A DNA stretch of 64,000 bases from Gracilinema caldarium DSM 7334 (GCF_000219725.1 NC_015732.1:2418001-2482000), one strand, 5' to 3'. Counted from the stretch's first letter, positions 36,119 to 46,374 are shown. A program made the numbers and translations. The notes: generated by a model from the letters alone, not told the origin.

Positions 36119-36375
36119 CAAATATAGGAACAGCTTGTGAAGCAATGGTTGCAATGTTTTGTACCAACTCAGGCTGGAATGTCTATGCCAGCAAGGATGA
36201 AACTAAGGGAGATTTTATAATATCTCAGTTCCATAATGGAAAAGTAATAAGATTCCTACTTGAAGTAGGTGGATCAAAAAAAGTAAAAAAATCTGCAGAC
36301 TTTGTCATCCGAGATGATATTGACCTGCCTGGCCTTACGGCATTACCCCTTTGGCTTCTGGGGATGGGATGGTAA
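36119..36375 (+). pseudogene. AAA ATPase (DUF4143 type), C-terminal part
   Basis: After the IS the frame resumes as NIGTACEAMVAMFC, then FLLEVGG, and ends DDIDLPGLTALPLWLLGMGW, the standard C-terminus of DUF4143 ATPases. It is the direct continuation of the frame broken at 34470 and has no start signals of its own. The end overlaps the convergent surE gene by 41 bases. Confidence 0.88.
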
Positions 36376-37096
36376 AACGCAGGTCCTGAACAACGACGGG
36401 ATGGATATAGATTTTACTGATGGATACCAGACCTGATTCGACCACATGCCAGTCCGAGCCTTCATCTTCTTTGGTCTCGATTGCGCCGCCTTCTAAAAAG
36501 CAGTAGTGGTGGCCATCGGGGGCGTTAAAACGGACCACCTGGTCATTATAGCGGCGCCGGGATGGATGGGAGATGCGGTATTCGATCATTTCATCTTTCG
36601 TGTTAGGCACGTTGATATTTAAAAAGGTTTCCGGTTGCCAGAGGTCGAGGAGTTCATCAATATGATTGATGATATAACGAGCGGCGGTGTCATAATAAAA
36701 GGGTTTTGTATGGGAACCCATGCTGACCGCGATAGAGGGGATCCCATGAAGGGCTCCCTGCCGGGCGGCACTGGCGGTTCCCGAGTAGATGATATCGGTC
36801 CCCAGATTGGGGCCCTCGTTAATTCCAGAGATGATCACATCGGGCCGAATCGCCAGGTCACCCAGGAGGCTTACAATAATACAGTCTGCGGGGGTTCCCG
36901 AACAGGCCCAGACATGCTTTTCCTTTTGTCTGAGCCGGATCGGGCCTTGCATGGTAATACCGTGAGAAATGCCCGATCGGTTTTCTTCAGGAACTACCAT
37001 ATACACCTCATGGGCCCCAAGGGTTTCCAGTTCTTTCTTTAAAGCCCAGATACCATCACAGGCGATACCGTCATCGTTGGTTAAGAGAATTTTCAT
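36335..37096 (-). CDS. surE: 5'/3'-nucleotidase SurE
   Basis: This 253-residue SurE phosphatase begins MKILLTNDDGIACDGI, where N7, D8 and D9 help hold the metal. NRSGISHGITM, SGTPADC and SGINEGPNLGTDIIYSGT complete the active site. The family dephosphorylates nucleoside monophosphates in the cytoplasm. The ATG at 37096 is chosen because it begins the family's first strand and because TATAGT lies six bases before it (a leaderless pattern). The GC-rich gene marks the left border of the AT-rich island. Confidence 0.92.
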   Translation of the reverse strand: MKILLTNDDGIACDGIWALKKELETLGAHEVYMVVPEENRSGISHGITMQGPIRLRQKEKHVWACSGTPADCIIVSLLGDLAIRPDVIISGINEGPNLGTDIIYSGTASAARQGALHGIPSIAVSMGSHTKPFYYDTAARYIINHIDELLDLWQPETFLNINVPNTKDEMIEYRISHPSRRRYNDQVVRFNAPDGHHYCFLEGGAIETKEDEGSDWHVVESGLVSISKIYIHPVVVQDLRFTIPSPEAKGVMP

Positions 37097-37144
37097 GGTC
37101 ACACTATAGCAGAAATGAAGCATAGCGTAAACATGTGAAATCAC

Positions 37145-37648
37145 TTATAACCATTCAGAACTTATGGCAGATAATAAATAATTTAATCTATTTTGTAAAA
37201 GGGCAATTCTTGCATCCTCTAAAACACACTCTTGTAATTTAAAATCTAGAACACTAAGCCGCCCTGATACTAGATAATCTTGTGCTAATTTAGTTCTAGA
37301 TTGTTCTAGTTGATATATCTTCTCAGCAATAGTAATTTTTTCTTTCAAATTTGCATATACACTTTCTCTGCGTAATTTTAACTCATATGCATTTTTTTCC
37401 AATTCAATCTGCTTATATTCGTATACCTTTTGTTTACTATTAAAAGTCTCTCTTGCTTTAAATATTGGTAATGAAGGATCAATTGTTATTGATAAACTTG
37501 CACTAACACTCCATGAAAATTTCAGATTTCTTTCCCAATAATTTTTAATTGTAATCCAGGGAGAGATATCACCATAATTTTCAGACTGAGGATTCAATGT
37601 AGCAGTTATAATGAGATTTGGATCAGATGATAAAATAGCGATATATAA
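37145..37648 (-). pseudogene. TolC-like outer-membrane channel, C-terminal part, split by IS3 element
   Basis: The minus-strand frame enters from the IS edge as LYIAILSSDPNLIITATLNP and continues through a long coiled-coil-like region (QKVYEYKQIELEKNAYELKL, AEKIYQLEQSRTKLAQDYL) to the usual helical end of an outer-membrane efflux protein. It continues the gene whose N-terminal part is at 38937-39873; together they would give a protein of about 480 residues. It belongs to the export system of the double-glycine proteins. Confidence 0.8.
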
Positions 37649-37736
37649 TGAGCCCTGGAAACTGGGCCAAAAAAAATGTAAAAATAAGGTGGTAGGAGTA
37701 CAGAAATAACCTGCCTAACAGGAGGAAACTACCAAC

Positions 37737-38039
37737 ATGAGGAAACGATACGATAAGGCATTTAAAGCGAAGGTGGCTCTCGAAGCCCTTCGCGGTGATA
37801 AAACGGTCCAGGAACTAGCAGCTCTTTATGAGGTTCATCCAAACATGGTGACCCTCTGGAAGAAACAGCTTCTTGAAGGAGCTGAAGTGCTCTTTGAAAA
37901 GCCAGGGAAGGATACGGAACGGCACGAGCTGGAGCAGAAACAGGATGAACTGTATAAACAAATCGGTAAGCTCCAGATAGAGAACGAATTCTTAAAAAAA
38001 AAGTACAAACAATTATACGGGACCGAACCGCCGCTATAG
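37737..38039 (+). CDS. IS3-family transposase OrfA
   Basis: This 100-residue protein has an HTH_Tnp_1 domain (MRKRYDKAFKAKVALEALRG, VQELAALYEVHPNMVTLWKK) and a leucine-zipper-like C-terminal coil (QIGKLQIENEFLKKKYKQLY). It binds the IS ends and, fused by frameshifting to OrfB, makes the active transposase. A-run 37993-38001 followed by G is a typical -1 slippery site. AGGAGG precedes the start. Confidence 0.92.
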   Translation: MRKRYDKAFKAKVALEALRGDKTVQELAALYEVHPNMVTLWKKQLLEGAEVLFEKPGKDTERHELEQKQDELYKQIGKLQIENEFLKKKYKQLYGTEPPL

Positions 38040-38878
38040 AACCGGACTATCCAGACTTATCGATACGAGAGCAATGCCGAATACTGGGAATAACTCGAGC
38101 AAGTTATTACTACAAGGCCGTAGAAAAGGACGAAGATAGAGACCTTGCCATTTTGAATGCCATCCTGGAAGAGCTCAAAGTTCACCCGTTTTATGGGTAT
38201 CGCAAAATAGCTCGTGCCTTAGCAGATATGGGGGTAACACGGAAACAGGTGCGTCGTATCATGCATAAAGCTGGTTTACGGGCCATATATCCCAAAAAAC
38301 GGACCAGTATTCGCTCTAAAGGGCATAAAAAGTACCCCTATCTGCTTAAAAACATGGTGCTTTGGATTCCTAACCAGGTCTGGGCGACGGATATCACCTA
38401 CATTAAGCTCGGTAAAGGCTTTGTGTACCTGGTGGTCATACTCGACCTGTATTCTCGTAAGATATTGTCCTGGAAGGTCTCAAATACCATGGATACGGAC
38501 TTTTGTGTAGCTTCCCTTGAAGAATCAATCAAACAGTGGGGAATCCCGGCTATCTTCAATACGGATCAGGGGAGTCAGTTTACTAGCGAAGCGTTTATTT
38601 CAGTCCTTGAATCGTATGGCATTCGTATCAGTATGGATAGCAAAAATCGAGCTCTTGATAATATTTACATGGAACGGGTCTGGCGTACCATCAAGTATGA
38701 AGATATTTATATCAAAGACTATCAAACCATGACTGAACTCAAGGAGGGACTAAAAACCTATGTAACTTTTTACAACAGTAAACGGTACCATCAATCGTTG
38801 GACTATGCTACACCAGATGAAATCTATGCTCAGGCATTTAGATCTACCCTACCATTAGAGGAGGCTCTCACTGCTTGA
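38003..38878 (+). CDS. IS3-family transposase OrfB (expressed by -1 frameshift)
   Basis: The frame lies at -1 relative to OrfA and is open through the overlap to 38878, about 290 residues. It holds an HTH_21 region (HPFYGYRKIARALADMGV) and an rve integrase core with the DDE triad: D in WATDITYIK, D in NTDQGSQFTS and E in DNIYMERVWRTIK. No strong start codon lies near its beginning, as expected if it is made only as an OrfAB fusion. It appears intact. Confidence 0.9.
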   Translation, partial: VQTIIRDRTAAIEPDYPDLSIREQCRILGITRASYYYKAVEKDEDRDLAILNAILEELKVHPFYGYRKIARALADMGVTRKQVRRIMHKAGLRAIYPKKRTSIRSKGHKKYPYLLKNMVLWIPNQVWATDITYIKLGKGFVYLVVILDLYSRKILSWKVSNTMDTDFCVASLEESIKQWGIPAIFNTDQGSQFTSEAFISVLESYGIRISMDSKNRALDNIYMERVWRTIKYEDIYIKDYQTMTELKEGLKTYVTFYNSKRYHQSLDYATPDEIYAQAFRSTLPLEEALTA

Positions 38879-38936
38879 GCCCCCATACTCTATCCACCTT
38901 ATTTTTTCTTTATAATGGTCTTGACAGGTGGGCTCA

Positions 38937-39873
38937 CCGTAATACAATCCTGGCTTAATTGATTCATATTTTTCATTGAATCAATCTTTTTTGAAATACT
39001 TTTTATATATATTTCATCCATACTAATCTTCTCCCAATAATCAAAAAATTTTTCAATATCAACATCATCTATCACATTTTTTATATGTAAATCATCAATA
39101 TAATTCTCATATTCTTTTAATACTGCCCGATACATTTCTAGATCTGTCGTATTTTGAAATCGATCACGATCCCTTTTCGAAATATCAATAAATGAAAGCT
39201 TACCAAGTTTAAGCATTTTTTCATCATCTTCGGCCTGCAGCTTCAGTAATTGCTCACGATTTTCATAATTTTTTACTGTCATCTTTGTTAAAAGAAACTT
39301 ACCGACTTTTTCTATGCCATTATGTTGAGCATAAATATAGGCTTGTAATAAATTCCAATAGGCAACATCCTGTTCAAATCTTCGTAGTCTTCGATTTAAT
39401 GAATAATTGTAAATTGCTAAATCTTGATTAAATAAATATGGTATATTTACATTAGTGCTAAAATTGGGACTATATAAATAATTTGTAGAATCCTTATTCG
39501 GAAAATACATATTTTGATTTGTTTGCAATTGCATATATCCGCCAAATGGAAGCTCTTCCAATAATGATATTTGCAGATCTATTGCAGATTGTTCACCAAA
39601 AAAATCGTTTTTAGAAATAGTATAATTTGGATTGATTGAAATCTTAGGTAAGAACTCTAAATCTTTTTGCATTTGAATTATACTAGCGGCCCTATATTCA
39701 GCCATCGCTTTTTGGTATAGTACATTATAATTAATAATTAAAGCTGCTATATCATTATATATATTTTTATTTTGTAAATCAGAGATTACCGAACAAACAT
39801 CCTGGGAAAAACCATTATTTGATTGAAGAATAAATAAATAAATAATAATTAATACTATTATGTTCCTTATCAT
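38937..39873 (-). pseudogene. TolC-like outer-membrane channel, N-terminal part
   Basis: The protein begins with a signal peptide (IIVLIIIYLFILQSNNGFSQ) and continues with outer-membrane efflux features: INPNYTISKN strand, GGYMQLQTNQNMYF and a long helical stretch. After about 312 residues it reads into the IS3 end (SPPVKTIIKKK is foreign). Its start lies two bases after the HlyD-like gene. It would have formed the outer-membrane duct of the type I secretion system for the double-glycine proteins. Confidence 0.82.
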
Positions 39874-39875
39874 AG

Positions 39876-41027
39876 TTATAAGTACAACCCTATATTATTC
39901 AAAATAGTAATATATATAGGCTTCGCCTCCAAAATTATTTTTGCTGATACCTCAAGTCCTACACGCAATGGATACTCCCTGCCTTTTGTATCGGTAATAC
40001 AGGACTTATCCATATCGGTAATAACCTTAAAAACAAGATTTCCTTTTGAATCACTAACGACATCTGGGTAAATTATTATTATTTTACCAGTAGCCCCTTT
40101 ATATTCATTATATGGGAAAGCAGGAAACTGGAGTTTACAAGTTAAACCATTACTTAATTTACCTATATCTCGAGCAGGAACCATTAATTCCACATGGGGA
40201 AGTTCATTATTATCTGGGACAATTTTCATTACTTCCTGACCTGATGCAAGAAAATCTCCGATATTAAATAAGGATGCTTCTTGAATTGTTCCATCAATGG
40301 GTGCAATTAAAGTAGAATATTCAATATTTAATAAAACATTCTTTAATTGGCTCTGGACATTATTGCTTTCTAATAAAGCCCTTTCCAATTCATCGAGTAT
40401 GGTGCTTTTAAACTGACTTCTAAAAGATTCGAGAGTAAACATAGAATAAATATAATTATCTTTAAGATTTTTTATTTTATCATTAGTTGTTGCAGAAGGA
40501 GGTAATTCTAATTCTTCTTCCCATAAACGTTTATCTGAATTCATTTTCGATGCAAGACGATTTTCCTCCGTTATAAAAGCATCATATCGTGCCTGGAATA
40601 CTGGCGAACCTGTTGATATACTTTTTTTATTAAGATATAAGGCATTAGATATTGCATTTAATCCTTCTATCCGAAGTTTTATATCCTTTAACTGAGAAAC
40701 TAAGGATTCTTTTTGAGCTTCCAGGTTTTCTGTATCTATTTTTAGCAAAATATCACCTTTCTTTACTTTTTGACTTCTTTTATAATTCAATAATACAATT
40801 TTTCCTGCAAACACATTTTTAATTATAGATACATCCATTTCGGGTCGTATAATGCCGCTTGCTTTTACAGTAGTTTCATACTTTCCTAAAAAGATAAAAC
40901 CAATAATGCAGAGCACCAATAAAAAACATAACCAAATAAAATAACGAGCTATAGCTGGAATACGATATGAAAGATATTCTTTCGTTGTTCCTAACATTTC
41001 TATAGGCAAAAATTGTACTTTATTCAT
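39876..41027 (-). CDS. HlyD-family membrane fusion (adaptor) protein
   Basis: This 383-residue protein has one N-terminal membrane helix (about 28-50), a lipoyl-like/barrel-sandwich domain (KASGIIRPEMDVSIIKNVFA), a coiled-coil hairpin (about 95-210) and the return strand STLIAPIDGTIQEASLFNIG. It spans the periplasm between the PCAT exporter and the outer-membrane channel. It is intact, though both partners are split by insertion elements. The motifs are those of bacteriocin-type adaptors. Confidence 0.9.
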   Translation of the reverse strand: MNKVQFLPIEMLGTTKEYLSYRIPAIARYFIWLCFLLVLCIIGFIFLGKYETTVKASGIIRPEMDVSIIKNVFAGKIVLLNYKRSQKVKKGDILLKIDTENLEAQKESLVSQLKDIKLRIEGLNAISNALYLNKKSISTGSPVFQARYDAFITEENRLASKMNSDKRLWEEELELPPSATTNDKIKNLKDNYIYSMFTLESFRSQFKSTILDELERALLESNNVQSQLKNVLLNIEYSTLIAPIDGTIQEASLFNIGDFLASGQEVMKIVPDNNELPHVELMVPARDIGKLSNGLTCKLQFPAFPYNEYKGATGKIIIIYPDVVSDSKGNLVFKVITDMDKSCITDTKGREYPLRVGLEVSAKIILEAKPIYITILNNIGLYL

Positions 41028-41053
41028 AAAGATTTCTCCCCTTCTTGTGCAAT

Positions 41054-42501
41054 CTATAACTTCTTATACATGCTATTTTGCCTTATCAATTCTTCATGAC
41101 ATCCGTTCTCTATCACTTGACCATTATTCATAACAAATATTTTATCGCAGTGCTTTATAGTAGAAAGTCGATGAGCAACGATAATTGTAGTTATTCCTTC
41201 AGCTAATCTATCTACAGCAGACATAATGATCTTTTCTGAAATACTATCAAGACTTGAAGTAGCTTCGTCTAATATAAGCAATTTTGGCTTTCGTAATAAA
41301 ACTCTTGCTAACGCAATTCGTTGTCGCTCTCCCCCTGAAAGCGTGGCACCTCGTTCGCCTACTTTTGTAAAGTATCTATCTGGAAGATTGTTTATAAATT
41401 CATGAGCATTTGCTGCTATAGCAGCTGAGATTACATCTTTTAAAGTAGGATTCTCAGCACCCCAGGCAATATTTTCTGCAATAGTCCCACTGAATAGAAG
41501 AATTTCTTGTGGTACATATCCGATTAAAGAGCGTAAACTATAAGTATCAACATCATTAATATTATAACCATCTATTGTTATTGATCCATCTTCTATTTTA
41601 TAAAATTTCATTATTAATTTGGTAAGTGTAGATTTCCCTGAACCAGATGGTCCAACAACAGCGATTTTCTCACCTGCATTTATTGACAGATTAATATTCT
41701 GAAGATTATATCCTCTTGTTCCATATGTAAAATTAAGATTTTTAATTTCTATAGCACCTTGTATAGTATTTAATTGAATATCACCTTTCGATAGCTCTTC
41801 TGTTGGTAACTCAAGTATTTCACTATAACGTTCAGCTGATACAATAGCTTCTTGTAGGTTTGGCTGCAATGAAAGAAGTCTTGCTAAAGGTCCCATAAAA
41901 TATGAAAGTATCATATTAAATGATATAAGCTGACCTAATGATAACTTTCCCTCTAGAATAGCCAAACTACCTATCCAATATATAGTAAGAGTTCCAACCT
42001 GAGAAATTAATACTTGTAATTGATTTTGAATATTACTCATGGTTCCAAGCATTATACCCTTATTAATTGATTCAACTATCAGCCTTTCTACTCTTGCAAA
42101 AGCAACATCTTCTGTTGCAAGCGCTTTAATTGTTGTTATGCCATTAATACTTTCAACAATACTAGATTGTTTTTCAGCATCAATTTTTGCTTTTTCTTTT
42201 ATCTTTCTCTTATATTGTTTTGCAAATATCCATGATATAATAGTAGATAGTATAACTGAAATAATTGCAATGATTATTAAAGATGAACCAAAGGCAAAAA
42301 GAACAAATGTACCGAGTATTATCATAATACTATCAATAACAACTGACATTGTTGTCATTGATATAGCATTTCTTATAATCTCAATATCATTAAGGCGTGA
42401 AATTATTTCACCGACCTTACGTTTACCGAAGAAATCCATTGGAAGATGAAATACATGAAATAAATATTTAAATATTAAAACTGCATCTATTTTATTACTT
42501 A
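41054..42501 (-). pseudogene. Peptidase-containing ABC exporter (PCAT), C-terminal part
   Basis: This part has the rest of the membrane domain (LPMDFFGKRKVGEIISRLND) and the full ATPase: Walker A GPSGSGKST, signature LSGGERQR, Walker B LLILDEATSSLD. It is joined in frame to the C39 part at 44151-44832 once the IS and one TACTTA copy are removed, giving a 707-residue protein. An internal ATG at 42439 could allow a truncated product that lacks the peptidase and two helices, which should not export. Confidence 0.9.
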
Positions 42502-44150
42502 GGGCCTACTGAAAATGTCTAAAAATGATATTTCAAAACTTTTTTACGTTAAAATGGGTTTAATTTAGTATACTAAAACTTTCAAATATGATTTATGAGG
42601 TTTAAAACCAAGTAAAAATAAAAAGCGCATAAAAAGATCCCTCAGGATTTTTTCACAGTTGGTCAGCAATACACATACCATAATTGCTGTTTCACTAGTT
42701 TCGCGTAATTTTTCATAGATTGTACCAAGACCAAACTTTCGTTTCATATATCCAAAGCCACCTTCAATCGCTTGTCGAATGGCTTCGTCAAGTCTTTGAA
42801 TCTTTCGTAGCTGTCGTACTATCTTTTTATTCTCTAATGTTTCTTTAATCGGTCTGCCTAAGGGTGGTCCAGACAATCGTATTCCTCGAGCTTCACAATA
42901 GGCTCGGTTTGCTCGTGTCCGATATATTTTATCGGCATGCACCGATTCCGGATATCGACCACATCGCCTCTTATATTTTTCTATTTGTGTTGGCAAATCT
43001 TCTTGTTCGTTATAGGGTTCCCATTGTAATCGATCTATAAAAATCATCCCGTGTTCGGTCATCGATGCTGATAGTTTTGCTCCGAATTCAAAGGCCGCTT
43101 TTGCTTTACCTCGGGCTATTGGTCGTACATGGGGTTGACTGATACTGACGATTTTTCCCGATATCGAATGGGTCTTTCCCTTATACATCTGTACCTGTTG
43201 CCGGTAAACCTCATGTATCACGATAAGATCACGTCGCTGTTTTGCACTCAACGTTGTACTGGGAACCTTGTTTTGTAATTCATTGATAGTCCGTAAATTA
43301 CGTCGTATGTATTGGAGTTGGGTCCGAATCGCTCTGCGTATTTCTTTTTTTGTTCTTCGTCGCCCTCGTATAAAATTGAGATATTTGATACGGGCCTGTT
43401 TTCTATAGGTTCGTGGTTTTATGGTGAGCTCACTCGCTTCATATAACGTATCAATTATCTTTTCTGTTTTCCTTCGCGCTTCATCCAATAAAGTGACATC
43501 ATGGGGATGCCGGATATCCTGGGGGACGCACGTGGCATCTATAATGAGTTGCCCTCGATTTCCATGATCATGGTCATCCTTTTGGTTTTCTTTGTTCTGT
43601 TTTTTTTCAGATTCTGCTTCTACCTGTTCTTGATACCGTTTCGCTATCAACTCATTTATCTGTGCTATTGCATCAGGTCCAAGCCGTTTTCGAAAATGAA
43701 CCATCATGCTTGGATCAAAGGGTTTTTCATCTTTGTAAGATTCATATCCTAAAAAATATTGCAGGTAATGGTTCTCTCGTATTGTTTCTACCGTTTCTTC
43801 ATCTGTTAATTGTAATTTCTCTTTTATCAATAATGATCCCAAGGCGAGCCGTACGGTCTTGGCTGTTCTTCCAATTCGTTTTGAAAAACATTTTTTATAT
43901 TCAGCTTCTATCTCTTCCCATGGAATAATTGCGGCTAATCGTACCCATCGATTATCTTCTCGTAAATGTCCTCCGAAGGGTACATAAAAGTCTTCAAACT
44001 CAGGTACCTGTTCCTTTTCCTTATACATCGTTACCCCATAGTAAAGTGCACGCTTTTTAAGGCCTTACCCCTTTCTTCCGTGCACTTCTTATTGAGATTA
44101 TCTCTGTATTTGCTTCTTTTGTAAAGAGTTGTTTGTTTTTCAGGAAGCCC
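42502..44150 (-). mobile_element. IS5-superfamily-like insertion sequence, copy 2 (1649 bp)
   Basis: It is the same element as at 34471, with the same ends and a six-base target duplication TACTTA (42496-42501 and 44151-44156). It differs from copy 1 by about four substitutions and one T. Its transposase frame is intact, so this copy is probably active. It interrupts the PCAT exporter. Confidence 0.94.
42565..44028 (-). CDS. Intact IS transposase (DUF772/DDE type)
   Basis: This 487-residue transposase begins MYKEKEQVPEFEDFYVPFGG, followed by the DUF772-like domain (FDPSMMVHFRKRLGPDAIAQ). The DDE core has D in LIIDATCVPQDIRHPHD, D in SVHADKIYRTRANRAY and E in AIRQAIEGGFGYMKRKFG. It would move this element and could act on the broken copy 1. 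I place it in the IS5/IS1182 group by domain layout only. Confidence 0.92.
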   Translation of the reverse strand: MYKEKEQVPEFEDFYVPFGGHLREDNRWVRLAAIIPWEEIEAEYKKCFSKRIGRTAKTVRLALGSLLIKEKLQLTDEETVETIRENHYLQYFLGYESYKDEKPFDPSMMVHFRKRLGPDAIAQINELIAKRYQEQVEAESEKKQNKENQKDDHDHGNRGQLIIDATCVPQDIRHPHDVTLLDEARRKTEKIIDTLYEASELTIKPRTYRKQARIKYLNFIRGRRRTKKEIRRAIRTQLQYIRRNLRTINELQNKVPSTTLSAKQRRDLIVIHEVYRQQVQMYKGKTHSISGKIVSISQPHVRPIARGKAKAAFEFGAKLSASMTEHGMIFIDRLQWEPYNEQEDLPTQIEKYKRRCGRYPESVHADKIYRTRANRAYCEARGIRLSGPPLGRPIKETLENKKIVRQLRKIQRLDEAIRQAIEGGFGYMKRKFGLGTIYEKLRETSETAIMVCVLLTNCEKILRDLFMRFLFLLGFKPHKSYLKVLVY

Positions 44151-44832
44151 TACTTATATGCATAATTATTTGGTTTCTTGAAATACTAATAAATGTTTGA
44201 AACATAATCAAACCAAGATATCCAATAGACATAGTAGCAAGCGTAATTTTTAATCCAGATGAAAGCACTTCATCTATTAAAAATCTGAAATAAAATGAAC
44301 TGGTAATTCCTATCAAACTTAATAAAACACTCGCAATTATAACTTCTATAATGTATATTTTATACAGTTTTAGAATCTCTAATATATTATTAAAAAAGCT
44401 TTTTGATTCATGTGTGCTATAAAAATTTGCTTCTGGTTCTATAAGAAACAGTACTCCACTCCATGTTTCTATAAATGTATCGATTTTAATTCTTTTTATT
44501 CCAGTAGCTGGATCTGCAATTACTATATTATTCTTTTTTGCCTTGTAAACAACTACATAATGATCAATATAATCTTGTATAATATGTGCAATACAAGGAA
44601 CTGGCAATTCATTTGGCAATTTCTTTCCTTTGGAAACCAAACCTTTACACATAAATCCTAAAGCTTTAGCTGAACGAACAATTCCTAAGCCTGATGTTCC
44701 CATTAGATCAGTACCAGCTAATGTTCTTATTTTTGCAAAACTTATAGTTTTCCCATAATATTTTGCAATTGATGCAATACAAGCAACTCCACAATCAGTT
44801 TCGTCATGTTGAAGAACCACCGTATATTTCAT
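44151..44832 (-). pseudogene. Peptidase-containing ABC exporter (PCAT), N-terminal C39 peptidase part
   Basis: The first 130 residues are a C39 peptidase that cuts after the double glycine of leader peptides: Q8 and C14 in LQHDETDCGVACIASIAKYY, a histidine in DYIDHYVVVYK and an aspartate in IADPATG. The first membrane helices follow. At 44151 the frame runs into the IS after RNQIIMHIS. The gene directly follows the double-glycine cassettes on the same strand, so it should have processed and exported them. Confidence 0.92.
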
Positions 44833-44924
44833 AATTGATTAATTATCCTTACTTTCATAAAATATTAATGAATTAAATTACTTTCCGAGCCATATATTTA
44901 TTATGACTCGGAAAAAGAAAAATA

Positions 44925-45578
44925 TTAATTATCCTTTTTAAAATTTATATATTTTAACCATTTAGTCTTATTTATATAATCAAAAGTAATTGGGCTGAAA
45001 GTAATATTAATAACGCTAAATTGTTCTAAAATAGAAACTTCATTTTCTGCAATAAAACTTATCATGCTATTAGATAAATCTAGCTCGGGTTTATTTTTAA
45101 CATTTATCAGCTTTGGAATAGATGTTAATTGTGGTACTGTATATATTTGTATTTTTTTTAATTTTGTTAATTTTGATAAATCAAGAGGTTTATTTTGTTC
45201 TTCTTTTAAGAGATAAACATTCAAACTGATATTTTCTAATTGTGTCATATCAGATAAGAATTGCAAATTTGGTACTGTTACAGATGCCATATAAAGACTT
45301 TTTAATTTTTTTAAAGAACATAAAAAAGTCCAGTCTTTAATATTACTTACATTATATACTTCTAATTCTTCTAAATCTAAAAGTTTCTCAAGATTTTTAA
45401 CCTCTATTATTTGACCTTCTTCACTATCATAGAATGTAAATTTCTTGCTTTCAGCTTTAAGCTTCTGTATTTGTTGTCTGCCATCCTTATAAAGAAGCTT
45501 GATTTCTACATCCTGTGCAAATAATGAGATATTGAAAGTAATAATTAAAAATAATAACAAATTATTTTTCTTTTTCAT
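44925..45578 (-). CDS. Leucine-rich-repeat-like periplasmic protein, partner of the type I effector at 45591
   Basis: This 217-residue protein has a signal peptide (LLLFLIITFNISLFAQ) and a series of LxxLxxLxL units (LEKLLDLEELEVYNV, LKKLKSLYMASV, LTKLKKIQIYTV). It is related in layout to the proteins at 48601 and 52831, which also follow type I double-glycine proteins. I infer a periplasmic immunity protein that binds its neighbour. It starts 12 bases after the effector stop and is the last cassette gene before the exporter. Confidence 0.75.
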   Translation of the reverse strand: MKKKNNLLLFLIITFNISLFAQDVEIKLLYKDGRQQIQKLKAESKKFTFYDSEEGQIIEVKNLEKLLDLEELEVYNVSNIKDWTFLCSLKKLKSLYMASVTVPNLQFLSDMTQLENISLNVYLLKEEQNKPLDLSKLTKLKKIQIYTVPQLTSIPKLINVKNKPELDLSNSMISFIAENEVSILEQFSVINITFSPITFDYINKTKWLKYINFKKDN

Positions 45579-45590
45579 CTTAATTTTCTC

Positions 45591-46181
45591 CTAATTATTT
45601 AATTGAACAAAAACTGCTGTGGAACCTGTTCCGCCTTTTCCATTATTATCTATTGCGAATGTATATGTTTTAGGGACAGGAGTATCTAAACCATTAGTCT
45701 CCCAAACAGTGTATGTTTTACCATCTGCTGAACATTCATAATACTCCATATGGTCTTTAGCATTACCAGAGGTTGAAGCCCAATCATAAAATATATATCC
45801 CTTACTTCCAGCTATAGGTTTATTTCCAGCCTTTGTTGCAAATTGATTTTCATAAATCGTATTTACTGTTACTTTATTCCAATCTCCCGTTCCAGGATTG
45901 GTTATTCCATGTTCCACTGCCGTATTATAAGCAATTATGTCACAATGATAATCACTAGGATTTGTACACACTTGTTCTGCGGGTACTGCGCTTGCAATAT
46001 TCCAATATGAATTCAAAGAACCGGCAGTAGTATATCCAGTACTGGATCCAACATTTGGATAGCCTGTGTTGTAACTTCCTACACTTGAATAGCTGCTATT
46101 TGGTGCTGTAGCATATCCTCCATTTACTTTGATGAGTTCTCCATGGTCTAGTTCCTGGAATCCTTCTAGAAACATTTTCAT
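45591..46181 (-). CDS. Double-glycine leader secreted protein, type I variant
   Basis: This 196-residue protein has the leader MKMFLEGFQELDHGELIKVN ending in GG (21-22), a Ser/Thr/Gly/Asn/Tyr-rich spacer with GYxNxGS-like units (about 23-72) and a C-terminal domain. The domain shares DYHCDIIAYN and DHMEYYE with the proteins at 49313 and 53543. A conserved cysteine and a histidine about 60 residues later suggest a papain-like or amidase fold; this is inference. The spacer is more diverged here than in its relatives. The ribosome site AAGGAAGG comes from a glycosyltransferase-gene fragment just upstream. Confidence 0.8.
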   Translation of the reverse strand: MKMFLEGFQELDHGELIKVNGGYATAPNSSYSSVGSYNTGYPNVGSSTGYTTAGSLNSYWNIASAVPAEQVCTNPSDYHCDIIAYNTAVEHGITNPGTGDWNKVTVNTIYENQFATKAGNKPIAGSKGYIFYDWASTSGNAKDHMEYYECSADGKTYTVWETNGLDTPVPKTYTFAIDNNGKGGTGSTAVFVQLNN

Positions 46182-46182
46182 T

Positions 46183-46355
46183 TCAGCCTTCCTTGTTCCA
46201 GATTACATAATTGTAGCAGTCTGGAAAACCTTTAATATCTAATCCTTCATACGAAGGACTTTGCCAGGGATAATGTATTGCATTTTGCAATATATTCCAG
46301 TCTTCCGCATGTTCCATCTGTATTGTCTGCCATGCAAATTGTTTTGATGGTTTTA
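46183..46355 (-). repeat. Copy of the glycosyltransferase 3' end (173 bp) upstream of a cassette
   Basis: This segment is nearly identical to the end of the glycosyltransferase gene at 55503-55675, including its stop codon and the ribosome site of the next gene. It has no start and is not a gene. Similar pieces precede other cassettes (48459, 49926, 52691, 54156), so the duplicating unit carried this tail along. Confidence 0.85.
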
Positions 46356-46374
46356 TTTCCATTGCAGCACATAA

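Larger units (their letters stand above)
37649..38936 (+). mobile_element. IS3-family insertion sequence (1288 bp)
   Basis: The ends are related inverted repeats beginning TGAGCCC (37649) and ending GGGCTCA (38936), each next to an A-rich stretch ending in AATAAGG. orfA and orfB overlap with an A-run frameshift site. The element splits the TolC-like gene. I see no target duplication at the two borders (TAA left, CCG right), which suggests a deletion next to the element or exchange between two copies. Confidence 0.88.

Noticed and set aside
33528-36375. Two separate genes for the ATPase halves
   Set aside because: Removing the IS and one copy of CAAATA restores one continuous frame, and the second half has no start of its own.
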